Below are positions 35,842 through 44,581 of a DNA stretch of 64,000 nucleotides, in pieces. Made by a program: the position numbers and the translations under genes. The first letter of the stretch is position 1. Each line of letters begins with the position of its first letter. The notes beneath the pieces were generated by a model, which was not told the DNA's origin, ran no database searches, and saw only the letters and a list, made by a program, of their open reading frames with translations. The stretch comes from Candidatus Eiseniibacteriota bacterium (GTDB lineage: Bacteria; Eisenbacteria; RBG-16-71-46; CAIMUX01): the NCBI GenBank assembly GCA_903844735.1, contig CAIMUX010000121.1, positions 1 to 64,000 of the forward strand, in the 5' to 3' direction.

Positions 35842-36027
35842 CTGGGCGGCGAGCAGCGCCCGACACGCCAAGACTTCTGCGCGGCGCTGAAGTTGTTCAC
35901 AAAGAACCTGCCGGTCGGAGACCCCGTGCGGTCTTCATCCGAAACAGCGCATGGCAAGGCACCCGATGCCGCTTGGCCCGATGATCGACCGGCCCGATCG
36001 CGCAGGTTCGGCCGGCGGCGGTGGCTT

Positions 36028-36240
36028 CCGTGCGTGGCGCTCGTCCCGGGCACGATCATGGCCCTGGTCGGTGCTGGGCAGTCCGGCGCCGAACGCGTGA
36101 ACTGCAGCGAGTATCCGCGCTGGGTCGGACGCTGGAGCCATCAGCGTCGCCGTTCGGGGAGACATCGCCTGCGTGCCTTGGCCCGCCGGTGGCGCTCCGA
36201 AAGGCAACCTCGGTCTCACGAACCGGGCGATCACTGGCTT
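36028..36240 (+). pseudogene. Frameshifted N-terminal remnant of an LVIVD-repeat secreted protein
   Basis: In one frame, a signal-peptide-like stretch (WLPCVALVPGTIMALVGAG) leads into NCSEYPRWVGRW. From about 36130 the reading continues only after a frameshift, as AGAISVAVRGDIACVPWPAGG. The order cysteine, EYxxWVG, then VAVxGDxAxV is the typical beginning of LVIVD-repeat proteins. No further repeats follow. The surrounding 35842-36297 has no intact gene. A GC-rich hairpin at 35846-35863 just after the MaeB-like stop could be a weak terminator. Confidence 0.5.
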
Positions 36241-36297
36241 CAGATTGGCCACTCGACATTCTTCCCGCACGGGACACGGCGGGACAGACAACACCAC

Positions 36298-37761
36298 TCA
36301 GAAACGCGGACCGGCCAAGGCCTGGGCCTCAAACCCATTTCCATCCGTGGCGAGGTCGAGGCTCAACAGACCGGCGAACGGCACGACGAGGCGGAGCCCC
36401 GCTCCGACGCCCCAACGCCCGCGCACGCTGCCCCGGGACCAATCGCCACGATTCCAGATCGCCCCAGCGTCGACGAAAACCGCTCCATCGACGGTGAGAT
36501 CGAAGGTATTCGAAAACGGCGGCGGCAGGGTAATCTCCCAGCGGGGAAGCAGCGGGAGGCGCTCCTCCACCCACCCCGACCAGCGATTGTCCCCTTCGTA
36601 GACATCGGGGCGGTGCCCGCGCAGGTCCGTGGGACCACCGAGGTCCAGCCTTAGAAACGCGGGCACGCCCCCGCGGCTCACGACCGTGCGGGAGGCGAGC
36701 GTGAGCACCGCCACGCCCGCGGCGCGAACGAGCATGGCGTCGAGCGCGTACCGCTCCATCGCCAAGCTCCCACCGAGGAGCCCGCCGTGAGCCGCGGCCC
36801 GCACCGCGAGTACCTCACCATGGCGCGGGCGTGCTCGATAGTCGCGCGTATCGATCCGCGCTCCGGCCTCGAACCAGCGATGGTCATCGCGGCGCGAGGT
36901 GGCGGCGCCCGTGAAGTCGGGCGGGGGGGTCGCGTCGGGGTGCGCACGCACCTGCTCCCAGCCCGCACCGAACGGGAAGGACAGATGCAGCCCGCGCATC
37001 GGAGCAAGCCCGGCATTGATTCCAGAGTGCCGTTCGATCGAGCCCTGCGAGAGACTCCGAGTCCGCCGCAGGCTCCCCTGCGCGCTGAAGCCAAGCCGCC
37101 GGCCGAGCACCCAGCGGGTCGCGTATCCGGCCTGCAGATAGCGCCGCGCTCCCGTCCCGGCGGCGATCCACGCAGACCGGGCCATGCCGCCGAGGTTCAG
37201 CGTTGACGCAGAAGCACCGTAGGTGAAGCCCTGTCCCTGTTCCCACGAAAGGGTCGGCAATGCGAGAAAATCGGGACGCTCACGCACACGGACAACGAGA
37301 ATCGGACGATCAAGGCCTCGATCGCGCCGAGGGACAAGGCTCACACTGGCGAAGAGGCCGAGATCGAGCAGACGCAATCGATCGCGCTCCAGATGATCCC
37401 AGTCGAGATGTGCCCCGGCACGGGCGGATAACTCGCGGCGCACGATCAGCGAACGGGTTCGATCGAGTCCCTGGATCTCCACCGCGAGAAGCGGCCGGTC
37501 GATCCAGAGTCCCGGATCCTCGGTTGCCGCGCCGGAGGCCGGGAAAGAGACGGCGACCAACGACACCAGCAGCAGCGTCACCTGCACCGACAGCCGAGGC
37601 ACCTGCCCCGGCCGCCGAATCACCCAGGACGACCTGACCTTTCGAGGCACCGAAACCAGGGGAGAACACGAGGGGCGGGGGCGCATGCCAAGACCGACGC
37701 GAGCCGTCACTTCGGCACTAGGGCGATGGCCCAGTAACCTTGAGGCTGGAGGTGCCGTCAT
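36298..37761 (-). CDS. Omp85-family outer-membrane protein (POTRA plus beta barrel)
   Basis: The product has up to 487 residues. A signal-like hydrophobic stretch (VTLLLVSLVAVSFPASGA) ends near residue 79. One POTRA-like domain follows (LLAVEIQGLDRTRSLIVRREL ... LRLLDLGLFASVSLVPRRD). The rest is a beta barrel with alternating strands. It includes a Gly/Arg loop (LGGPTDLRGHRPD) at the position of the Omp85 VRGY/F motif and ends in GPRF, a terminal-Phe signature. ATG 37761 overlaps the preceding stop as ATGA, but an internal ATG at 37686 or a later start would give a more normal signal peptide. The role could be outer-membrane insertion or secretion. It is shorter than BamA. Confidence 0.78.
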   Translation of the reverse strand: MTAPPASRLLGHRPSAEVTARVGLGMRPRPSCSPLVSVPRKVRSSWVIRRPGQVPRLSVQVTLLLVSLVAVSFPASGAATEDPGLWIDRPLLAVEIQGLDRTRSLIVRRELSARAGAHLDWDHLERDRLRLLDLGLFASVSLVPRRDRGLDRPILVVRVRERPDFLALPTLSWEQGQGFTYGASASTLNLGGMARSAWIAAGTGARRYLQAGYATRWVLGRRLGFSAQGSLRRTRSLSQGSIERHSGINAGLAPMRGLHLSFPFGAGWEQVRAHPDATPPPDFTGAATSRRDDHRWFEAGARIDTRDYRARPRHGEVLAVRAAAHGGLLGGSLAMERYALDAMLVRAAGVAVLTLASRTVVSRGGVPAFLRLDLGGPTDLRGHRPDVYEGDNRWSGWVEERLPLLPRWEITLPPPFSNTFDLTVDGAVFVDAGAIWNRGDWSRGSVRGRWGVGAGLRLVVPFAGLLSLDLATDGNGFEAQALAGPRF

Positions 37762-38195
37762 TCATTCCCCGAGCTCCCGGAGTCGATCGCCCTAACCATC
37801 AAGAAGCCGACCCCCGCGGCCCCGGTGGCATACAGCAAGGTCTTGGCCGGGTCACGCCGTACGATGGCGACGGAGTCGACCGCAGCCAGCGCCATGTGGT
37901 GGGCGTGGATCTCATCCTCGTAGTAAACCCCGGCATGATCCGCCGTGCCCCCTTTGGAGGATGATCGCTCGACCGTGATTTTGTACTCACCCACCACTGT
38001 GTCGGGATAGACCGCGACGCGCAGAAACTCGTATTTCGCCCCACCCTGAAGGAAGACCACGCTTCGGGCAAAGACATCCCCGGGGTGCAGACTGTCGTGA
38101 CGGATCACCCGGGATGACGTGCATCCCGCCCCCCCGACCGCAAGCCCCGCCGGCACCAGGAGAAGCGCCCAAAGCACCAGGGAACGGACTTTCAT
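37758..38195 (-). CDS. Small predicted lipoprotein
   Basis: This 145-residue protein has a signal peptide and lipobox (LLVPAGLAVGGAGC), so it should be acylated at Cys25. The mature part is beta-rich (VVFLQGGAKYEFLRVAVYPD). It ends with a hydrophobic stretch (LLYATGAAGVGFLMVRAI) that could be a second membrane anchor or a glycine-zipper-like helix. The family is not recognised. Its stop overlaps the start of the Omp85-like gene, so the two are probably partners in the envelope. A palindrome-containing promoter lies upstream. Confidence 0.82.
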   Translation of the reverse strand: MKVRSLVLWALLLVPAGLAVGGAGCTSSRVIRHDSLHPGDVFARSVVFLQGGAKYEFLRVAVYPDTVVGEYKITVERSSSKGGTADHAGVYYEDEIHAHHMALAAVDSVAIVRRDPAKTLLYATGAAGVGFLMVRAIDSGSSGNE

Positions 38196-38217
38196 GATGG
38201 CGAGCCCTCCGACTTTG

Positions 38218-38242
38218 AGTATAGCAGGGTTTCGAAACCCTG
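38218..38242 (-). promoter_or_regulatory. Extended -10 promoter overlapped by an 18-bp perfect palindrome
   Basis: On the minus strand TGC-TATACT (TATACT at 38223-38218) is a good extended -10, about 23 bp before the lipoprotein start. Immediately upstream, 38225-38242 is a perfect 18-bp palindrome with the half-site CAGGGTTTC, in the position of a repressor operator. The same palindrome could alternatively form a small hairpin after mutS. Confidence 0.5.
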
Positions 38243-38275
38243 GGTCCGCTCACACCGGCAGATCACACGGGCGAT

Positions 38276-40936
38276 TCACGCCGGCGACTCGCCATCGAGT
38301 TCGCCTCGCCAGCGGTGGAGCAGCTCCAGCGCCTCCAAAGGCGTCAAGCGATCGGGGTTGAGCCCCCGCATCTCCCGCAGGGGGCCAGGCTCGGGCGGAG
38401 CGAAGAGAGAAAGCTGCGTCGCGGCGGCTACGGCGCCCGGAGCGGCCCATGTGGTCCCGCCAACCGCCCCGCCGGCTGCCGCGCTCCCCCGACGTTCCAG
38501 CCCGAGCAGGATCTCCTTGGCCCGATCAATAACCGCATCCGGCACCCCGGCCAGACGCGCCACCTGAATGCCATAGCTGCGGTCCGCCGCTCCCTCCACA
38601 ACGCGACGAAGGAAGACCACCCGGTCGCCCCACTCCTTCACCTCGACGTTGAGGTTGGCAAAACCGCGGCCCGCCGCCGCCAGGCGCGTCAACTCATGGA
38701 AGTGCGTGGCGAAAAGGGTGCGCGGGCGTGGTCCCGCGGGTGATTCCAGCGCCTCGGCGACCGCCCAGGCTATGGCCAAGCCGTCGTAGGTAGAGGTTCC
38801 GCGCCCAACCTCGTCGAGAAGGACTAGGCTGCGTGACGTGGCATGGTGCAGGATCCGGCTTGTCTCGATCATCTCGACAAGGAAGGTCGACTGCCCGCGG
38901 GCCAGGGCATCCTGGGCCCCCACCCGGGTGAATATGCGGTCACAGAGCCCCACTACCGCCTCGCGGGCGGGGATGAAGGAACCCAGATGAGTGAGGACCG
39001 CAATGAGGCCAACCTGGCGCAGGTATGTCGATTTTCCTGCCATGTTCGGACCCGTCAAAATCGCAACGGGACGTTCCGTCGTCTCGATGTCGGTATCATT
39101 GGCCACGAACTTTCCCGCACCCAGCGCCTGCTCCACCACCGGATGGCGACCATCCCGGATGCGCAGCACCGGCTCCTCCGAGAGCGCCGGCCGCACCCAC
39201 CGCCCGCCCGCCGCTGCTTCGGCCAGAGCTTGCAGGAAATCGAGCCCTGAGAGCGCCGAGGCGAGTCCCTGCAGTACGACGGTCTGCGCCCTCACCTCCG
39301 TGCCGAGGGACTCGAACAGTTCTCTCTCCAAGCGCAGCGCCCCCTCCTCGGCGTGAAGGATCTTCTCCTCGAATTCCTTCAGCTCGGGAGTGATGAACCG
39401 CTCGGCTCCGGCGAGTGTCTGCTTCCGTTGGTAGCGCTCCGGCACCCGCACCAACTGCGATTGCGTGACCTCGAGAAAGTAGCCGAAAACACGATTGAAT
39501 CCGATCTTGAGCCCCGCAATGCCGGTGCTCGCACGTTCTTCCTCCTGCAATCGCGCCACCCAGGACTTGGCGTCGCGCGCCATCCCCCGCAGCTCGTCGA
39601 GACGCGGATCCCACCCCTCGCGGAACACGCCACCGGCGGAAAGAAGCGCCGGCGGCTGGTCGTCCAGGGACGCATCAAGTCGCGTCCGCAGCGCAGGCAG
39701 CACCAGCGAGTCGAACGCGGGGAGCCGGGTACCCGATGGGACCGAGGCGGTGAGGCGCTGGAGTTCCGGCACGGCGCGAAGCGTCGAACGCAACGCGGAA
39801 AAATCACGCGGCTGCGCCCGGCCACAGTGGAGACGCCCCAGAATCCGCTCCAGATCGGCGGTTCCTCTCAATGCCAGACGAATCTCGGCGCGAAGACGCC
39901 CGTCGAGGAGTGTCTCCACCGCGTCTTCTCGTTCCAGAATCTCCGCGGCACGAGCCGGCGGTCGGCGCAGCTCGCGACGGAGCCGCCGGGTGCCCCCTGG
40001 GGTCAGGGTGCGATCCAGCACGCCGAAGAGGGTCGAGGCGGCGGCGCCCCCCGGCATCGGCTCTAGGATCTCCAGCGAGCGCAGCGTCGCCTCGTCGAGA
40101 ATGAGCCCCTCATCCGGGCGCAGCAACCGCGGCGGGCGCAGGTGCTTCAACTCCGATTGTTTCTGCTTCCGAGCGTACTCGAGAAGTGCGCCGGCAGCTC
40201 CGAGGGCCGGGCCCAGATCCTCGGCCTCGAAGGCGTCGAGGCTTTGCACCGCGAACTGATCGAGCAGAAGCCGGCGTCCCCGATCGCGACCGAACTCCCA
40301 CGGCTCCACTTCGGAGCGAAACGGCGCCACCGCCAAATCCGCCAGCAACGGGAGCGATGCGGCCGCGGCATCCCGGGAGACGAGCACCTCCGCCGGGGCC
40401 AAGCGCGCCAATTCCTCGCGGGCCCGTTCGGAGTCGAGATCGCCGAGGAGAAAACGCCCCGTGGAAATGTCCGCCGCGGCAAGGCCCACGAGATCTCCCT
40501 CGAGCTTGAGGGCTACGAGGAAGTTGTCGCTGCCCGCCGCAAGCACGCCGTCGTTGAGGGTGGTGCCCGGCGAGAGAACCTCGGTCACGCGCCGCTCTAG
40601 GAGCTTCTTCCCCTTCCCCGGCTCCTCCACCTGTTCGCAGATCGCGACGCGATGGCCGGCCCGCAGGAGTTTCGCGACGTAGCTTTCAGCCTGATGCCAG
40701 GGGAAACCTGCCAATGGAATCGGCTCGGGGTCGCCCGCGTTGCGGCTGGTGAGGACGACGCCGGTTTCGCGGGAGAGGAGATGAGCATCCTCGAAAAATG
40801 TCTCGTAGAAGTCGCCCATGCGGAAGAGCAGGAGTGCGTCGGGGTGCTCCGCCTTGGCCCGCAGATACTGCCCCATCATGGGGGACTCGGTCGGCGCCCG
40901 GCGCCGCTTCCCGTCGTCCCCCTCGGCGCGCTTCAA
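38276..40936 (-). CDS. mutS: DNA mismatch repair protein MutS
   Basis: This MutS of about 886 residues recognises mismatches and loops. The mismatch-reading F-x-E lies at F43-Y44-E45 in LLLFRMGDFYETFFEDA, after the family landmark SPMMGQYL. The ABC ATPase has Walker A TGPNMAGKST near residue 627, Walker B in LVLLDEVGRGTSTYDGLAIAWA and the signature region around GQSTFLVEM. TTG 40936 is the likely start. It overlaps the stop of the SPOR gene as TTGA and leaves 18 residues before PMM. The C-terminus is close to the minimal MutS end. No mutL mismatch-repair gene is nearby (the GlmL/MutL gene at 1830 is unrelated). Confidence 0.96.
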   Translation of the reverse strand: MKRAEGDDGKRRRAPTESPMMGQYLRAKAEHPDALLLFRMGDFYETFFEDAHLLSRETGVVLTSRNAGDPEPIPLAGFPWHQAESYVAKLLRAGHRVAICEQVEEPGKGKKLLERRVTEVLSPGTTLNDGVLAAGSDNFLVALKLEGDLVGLAAADISTGRFLLGDLDSERAREELARLAPAEVLVSRDAAAASLPLLADLAVAPFRSEVEPWEFGRDRGRRLLLDQFAVQSLDAFEAEDLGPALGAAGALLEYARKQKQSELKHLRPPRLLRPDEGLILDEATLRSLEILEPMPGGAAASTLFGVLDRTLTPGGTRRLRRELRRPPARAAEILEREDAVETLLDGRLRAEIRLALRGTADLERILGRLHCGRAQPRDFSALRSTLRAVPELQRLTASVPSGTRLPAFDSLVLPALRTRLDASLDDQPPALLSAGGVFREGWDPRLDELRGMARDAKSWVARLQEEERASTGIAGLKIGFNRVFGYFLEVTQSQLVRVPERYQRKQTLAGAERFITPELKEFEEKILHAEEGALRLERELFESLGTEVRAQTVVLQGLASALSGLDFLQALAEAAAGGRWVRPALSEEPVLRIRDGRHPVVEQALGAGKFVANDTDIETTERPVAILTGPNMAGKSTYLRQVGLIAVLTHLGSFIPAREAVVGLCDRIFTRVGAQDALARGQSTFLVEMIETSRILHHATSRSLVLLDEVGRGTSTYDGLAIAWAVAEALESPAGPRPRTLFATHFHELTRLAAAGRGFANLNVEVKEWGDRVVFLRRVVEGAADRSYGIQVARLAGVPDAVIDRAKEILLGLERRGSAAAGGAVGGTTWAAPGAVAAATQLSLFAPPEPGPLREMRGLNPDRLTPLEALELLHRWRGELDGESPA

Positions 40937-42150
40937 AGTCCGACCCGGACGACGCGCCAACCCAATCCGGTGCAACGGGCCAGCGCCGACTCCTCCGCGT
41001 CCTCCCGCGTGCGATAGCGGCCAAAGCGAAGCCGATGCCACGTCACACCCTCGACCTCTTCGGCCTCGACGAGTACCGGGAGGCCGAGGCCCTGGAGGCG
41101 TCGCGCCTCGACAGCGGCGCGCTGGGCGTCATGGTAAGAACCGAGTTGCACAGTGAAAGGGGCGTCTCCGGCGGCTCGGGCGCTCGCCGCGCCCGCCGCC
41201 CCAGCCACTGCGCCAGTCGCGGCCCCGGCCACCGTACGGTCCACCGTGCCGTCCGATGCACCGCCCGGCGCCATCCCCGCGCCGCCCTCGGGTGGCAGGC
41301 CCTCTCGCGGGACCACGCCCTGGATCGAGCCGGGATCGGCTGACGACGCCACCACGGCCTCGACGAACGGTGTAGCGGTGGAATCACTGTTCCCGGAGGA
41401 GCCAACGGAAGCGGTCGGCGGCCGCGCCGGCCGCATCACCTGCACCAACGCATACTCCGGCGACATCGCACAGGCCGGACCCCACGCACGCACCGTGAGC
41501 CAGCCGGGATCACCCCCGGCGGCGCCTGATGCGGCGGCCAGGCCGAACCGATAGAGCAGCGGCCCTAGACAGCCGGCTCGGCGGGCATCCGCTTCGAGCT
41601 CGATGTATCCGCGCAGGGCGCTCTCCACCCGCCCCACACGCAACTCGCCGTCGAGGCGCGCCACACGAGCGAGGACCGCCACCACTCCCTGACTCCGGTC
41701 GCCTGACTCGCTCTCCTGCACCCGGCCAAGAAGATTGCGGCATTGCGCGACCCAGAAATCCGACTCCGAGCGTTCGAGCGGCCCGCCGTTGATCTCTCGC
41801 GCCTTTTCAAACCAGGTGAGGGCCGTCTCCGCGTCGCCGGCCCCATAGTGGTAGTGCCCTACCCAGAGAGCCGCGCGGGCCGCGATCAAGTCATCACCGG
41901 CATGATCGGATAGCCCCTCCATCACCTCGCGCGCCGCACCCGCGTTGGGCAGCAGCACCGCTTCGCGCAGGGCTTCGGGTCCACCACGCCCGGTGAGCCG
42001 GTCGCGCAGGTTGCGGAGGAGTCGAGGGCCGCGGGCGCCACTGTGGTCCTGGGCATGCGCGGGGCAAAGCCCCCCAGCGATCAGCCCCGCGGCAGGGCCG
42101 GTGCCCAGACCGAGGAGCACCAGGATCGAAAAGCGCATTCGGAACGGCAT
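40933..42150 (-). CDS. SPOR-domain secreted protein with TPR-like region
   Basis: This protein of about 405 residues starts at ATG 42150, with GGGGGAC just upstream. A signal peptide (FSILVLLGLGTGPAAGLIAGG) leads into helical TPR-like pairs (ARAALWVGHYHYGAGDAETA; DFWVAQCRNLLGRVQE). An Ala/Gly-rich low-complexity linker follows, then a C-terminal SPOR domain (FTVQLGSYHDAQRAAVEAR ... VTWHRLRFGRYRTREDAEESA). SPOR domains bind denuded peptidoglycan, so a periplasmic role at the wall or septum is likely. It overlaps mutS by 4 bp. Confidence 0.88.
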   Translation of the reverse strand: MPFRMRFSILVLLGLGTGPAAGLIAGGLCPAHAQDHSGARGPRLLRNLRDRLTGRGGPEALREAVLLPNAGAAREVMEGLSDHAGDDLIAARAALWVGHYHYGAGDAETALTWFEKAREINGGPLERSESDFWVAQCRNLLGRVQESESGDRSQGVVAVLARVARLDGELRVGRVESALRGYIELEADARRAGCLGPLLYRFGLAAASGAAGGDPGWLTVRAWGPACAMSPEYALVQVMRPARPPTASVGSSGNSDSTATPFVEAVVASSADPGSIQGVVPREGLPPEGGAGMAPGGASDGTVDRTVAGAATGAVAGAAGAASARAAGDAPFTVQLGSYHDAQRAAVEARRLQGLGLPVLVEAEEVEGVTWHRLRFGRYRTREDAEESALARCTGLGWRVVRVGL

Positions 42151-42296
42151 GAGTCCCCCGGGAATACCAGGCAGCCTGGCCCGGGCGACGCACCCGGGCG
42201 CGGCCGATCTTAGGAAGTCGCCCGCCGCCACGGCAACCCCAAAGGGCGCGACGCGGGCGGCGGGTCGAAACAGAAGCGAACGGAAGAGGGCGGAAA

Positions 42297-42326
42297 GGGG
42301 CGGGATCGCTTACGCGGCCCCGCCCC
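42297..42326 (-). terminator. Probable terminator after rpsA
   Basis: A stem of eight pairs (GGGGCGGG/CCCGCCCC) with a 14-base loop lies 24 bp beyond the rpsA stop. Only a short T-stretch (TTT) follows it on the minus strand. Confidence 0.5.
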
Positions 42327-42349
42327 CCATGACACATCCGGATCCGGAA

Positions 42350-44452
42350 TCAGGATTCGATGCCGTCGGATCCGGCGGCATCGGGCCGGATCTCCTCCGA
42401 CTCGATGTCGACCGAGCCTATCTCACCCGAAGCGATGGCGTCCAAGCCGCCGTCGTCCAAGCCGCCGTCGTCCAAGCCGCCGTCGTCCAAGCCGCCGTCG
42501 TCCAGGCCGCCGTCCGCCTCGTTCGCCTCGTCGTCCCCATCTTCGTCGTCGCGACGACCCTTGGCGCGCGGCCGAGCATCCTCCTCCCCACCCTCGGTCA
42601 CGGTGGCACGCTTGGCGGAGTACTTCTCGACGTACGCCTGCTTCGTCGCCTCATCCTGATCGAGGAGCCAACCCTTCACCGACAGGACCATGCGGTGGTT
42701 GGCAAGATCGATCCGGCTCACCTGGCACGACAGTTCGTCACCCTCGATGAAATTCTCTCCAGGGTGCTTCACGGTGTCGATTCCAAGCTGCCCGATCGGG
42801 ATGAATCCTTCCAGTTCCTTCTCAACCAGCACCACCACGCCGCGATCAATGGCCTTGGCCACGACCGCCTGCACGACGGAGTTGATCGGATACCGATCGA
42901 GGAGCTGAGGCCACGGATCGTCCCCGACCTGCTTCAAACCGAGACTGATCCGTCGCTTGTCCTTGTCCACCGACAGGACTTTCACATCAACCTGCTGCCC
43001 CTTCTTCAGGACCTCGGAAGGGTGGTTGATCCGCCGCATCCACGACATGTCGGAGATGTGAACAAGGCCGTCGATGCCATCCTCCAACTCCACGAAGGCG
43101 CCAAAGTTCGTCAGATTGCGAACCTTCCCCGAAATGACCAACCCAAGCGGGTACTTCTCATCAAGTGTGAGCCACGGATCCGGCTCGACCTGCTTGAGAC
43201 CGAGGGAGATCTTTTCGTTCCCCTTATCGACCTTCAAGACCATGCAATCCACATCCTGTCCTTCGGTAAGGATCTTGTTGGGGTGACGGATGTGCTTGGT
43301 CCAGGACATCTCGGAGATGTGGATGAGGCCTTCGACACCCCGCTCCAACTCGACGAAAGCGCCGTACTCCGTGATGGAAACGACACGACCTTGGATGCGG
43401 GTCCCGATCGGGTACTTGTCTTCGACCCGCTCCCACGGGTACTCCTGCAGTTGCTTCAAGCCAAGCGAGATCCGCTCCCGCTCCGGCTCGAAGGAGAGAA
43501 CCTTCACATCGAGCTTGTCGCCCACAGTGAGCACCTCCGACGGGTGCTTGATGCGGCCGTAGGAGATGTCGGTAATGTGGAGAAGGCCGTCGATGCCGCC
43601 CAGATCGATGAAGGCGCCGAAATCCGTGATGTTCTTGACGTATCCGGCGCGCAGTTGCCCCACCTCGAGCGTGCGGAGGATGTCATCCTTCGCGGAAGCG
43701 CGCTCCTCCTCGAGGACCAGGCGACGGCTGACCACGATGTTCCGGCGGCGCTTGTTCAGCTTGATGATCTTGAACTGGAGCACCTGGTGCATGAGGGACT
43801 CGATCGACTGCGGCGGACGCAGCGCGATCTGGCTCCCAGGAAGGAAAGCGTCCACGCCGAAGAGGTCGACGACAGCGCCGCCCTTGATCTTCCGCGCCAG
43901 CCGCCCTTCAACCACTTCGCCCTTCTCGGCGGCCTCTCTCACCCGGTCCCAGACCTTCACGAAGTCGGCGCGCTGCTTGGAGAGGACGACCAGTCCATCC
44001 TGGTTCTCCATCTTTTCCAAGAAGACATCCACTTCATCGCCCACCTTCACCGAATCGGCGTCCGCGAACTCTTCGAGGGGGATGATCCCCTCCGACTTGA
44101 AGCCGATGTCGACGACGACTTCGTTCTTGTTCACACGCAGAACCCGGCCTTTGAGAATCTCTCCCTCTTCGAGGTTCTTCATCGAGTCCTCGTAGAGTTC
44201 GAGCATCTCCTTGAGGGCCTCGTTGTCGGGATCCTCCTCGTCGTCGCGGTTGACGATGACGATGCTCGGCTTGCGCCGCGGCGCCTCGCCGTGCTCGCCA
44301 CCGCCGTCAGGGCCGCTTTCGTCGCGGACTACCGGGGAGAAGGGGCGGCGCGCAGGAGGGGGCGCCGCGGGAACGGAGGGCAGGCCGGGCGACAGAGGCG
44401 GCGCCACGGGCTGAGGGTTGGGCTGTGCACCTTCCAGACGATCTTCCATCAT
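42350..44452 (-). CDS. rpsA: 30S ribosomal protein S1
   Basis: This protein of about 700 residues has six S1 RNA-binding domains. The first two are divergent (GEILKGRVLRVNKNEVVVDI; GEVVEGRLARKIKGGAVVDL). Three are canonical, each with GxVxxxxxFGAF(V/I)(E/D)L and ISLGLKQ (VKNITDFGAFIDLGGIDG; VVSITEYGAFVELERG; VRNLTNFGAFVELEDG). The sixth is degenerate. It recruits mRNA to the 30S subunit. The N-terminus has a Pro-rich extension of about 90 residues. The C-terminus is an acidic tail with four GLDDG repeats, unusual for S1. The start is ATG 44452, after GGGAGG. A promoter lies at 44538-44565. Confidence 0.95.
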   Translation of the reverse strand: MMEDRLEGAQPNPQPVAPPLSPGLPSVPAAPPPARRPFSPVVRDESGPDGGGEHGEAPRRKPSIVIVNRDDEEDPDNEALKEMLELYEDSMKNLEEGEILKGRVLRVNKNEVVVDIGFKSEGIIPLEEFADADSVKVGDEVDVFLEKMENQDGLVVLSKQRADFVKVWDRVREAAEKGEVVEGRLARKIKGGAVVDLFGVDAFLPGSQIALRPPQSIESLMHQVLQFKIIKLNKRRRNIVVSRRLVLEEERASAKDDILRTLEVGQLRAGYVKNITDFGAFIDLGGIDGLLHITDISYGRIKHPSEVLTVGDKLDVKVLSFEPERERISLGLKQLQEYPWERVEDKYPIGTRIQGRVVSITEYGAFVELERGVEGLIHISEMSWTKHIRHPNKILTEGQDVDCMVLKVDKGNEKISLGLKQVEPDPWLTLDEKYPLGLVISGKVRNLTNFGAFVELEDGIDGLVHISDMSWMRRINHPSEVLKKGQQVDVKVLSVDKDKRRISLGLKQVGDDPWPQLLDRYPINSVVQAVVAKAIDRGVVVLVEKELEGFIPIGQLGIDTVKHPGENFIEGDELSCQVSRIDLANHRMVLSVKGWLLDQDEATKQAYVEKYSAKRATVTEGGEEDARPRAKGRRDDEDGDDEANEADGGLDDGGLDDGGLDDGGLDDGGLDAIASGEIGSVDIESEEIRPDAAGSDGIES
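42446..42505 (-). repeat. Four 15-bp repeats in the rpsA tail
   Basis: Four near-perfect copies of a 15-bp unit (GCCGCCGTCGTCCAA on the plus strand) encode GLDDG repeats close to the S1 C-terminus. Copy number could easily vary between strains. Confidence 0.9.
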
Positions 44453-44537
44453 GGATCCAGAGCCTCCCGAAACGGGGTCAGGGCCAAGCGGCCTACCGCA
44501 GAGGGCGTCTCCCTTCCGATCCGACCGCAAAGTTGTA

Positions 44538-44565
44538 AGTGTAGCAGGTCGACCGGTAGGTTCAA
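44538..44565 (-). promoter_or_regulatory. Sigma-70-type promoter for rpsA
   Basis: TTGAAC (44565-44560) and TACACT (44543-44538) are 16 bp apart, about 85 bp before the rpsA start and immediately after the plsC stop. Confidence 0.6.
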
Positions 44566-44581
44566 CCAGGAAACGTAAGCG

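Noticed and set aside
42446-42505. Assembly artefact in the rpsA tail
   Set aside because: The four 15-bp units keep the frame, the last one differs slightly, and the stop codon follows naturally, so a real repeat is more likely.
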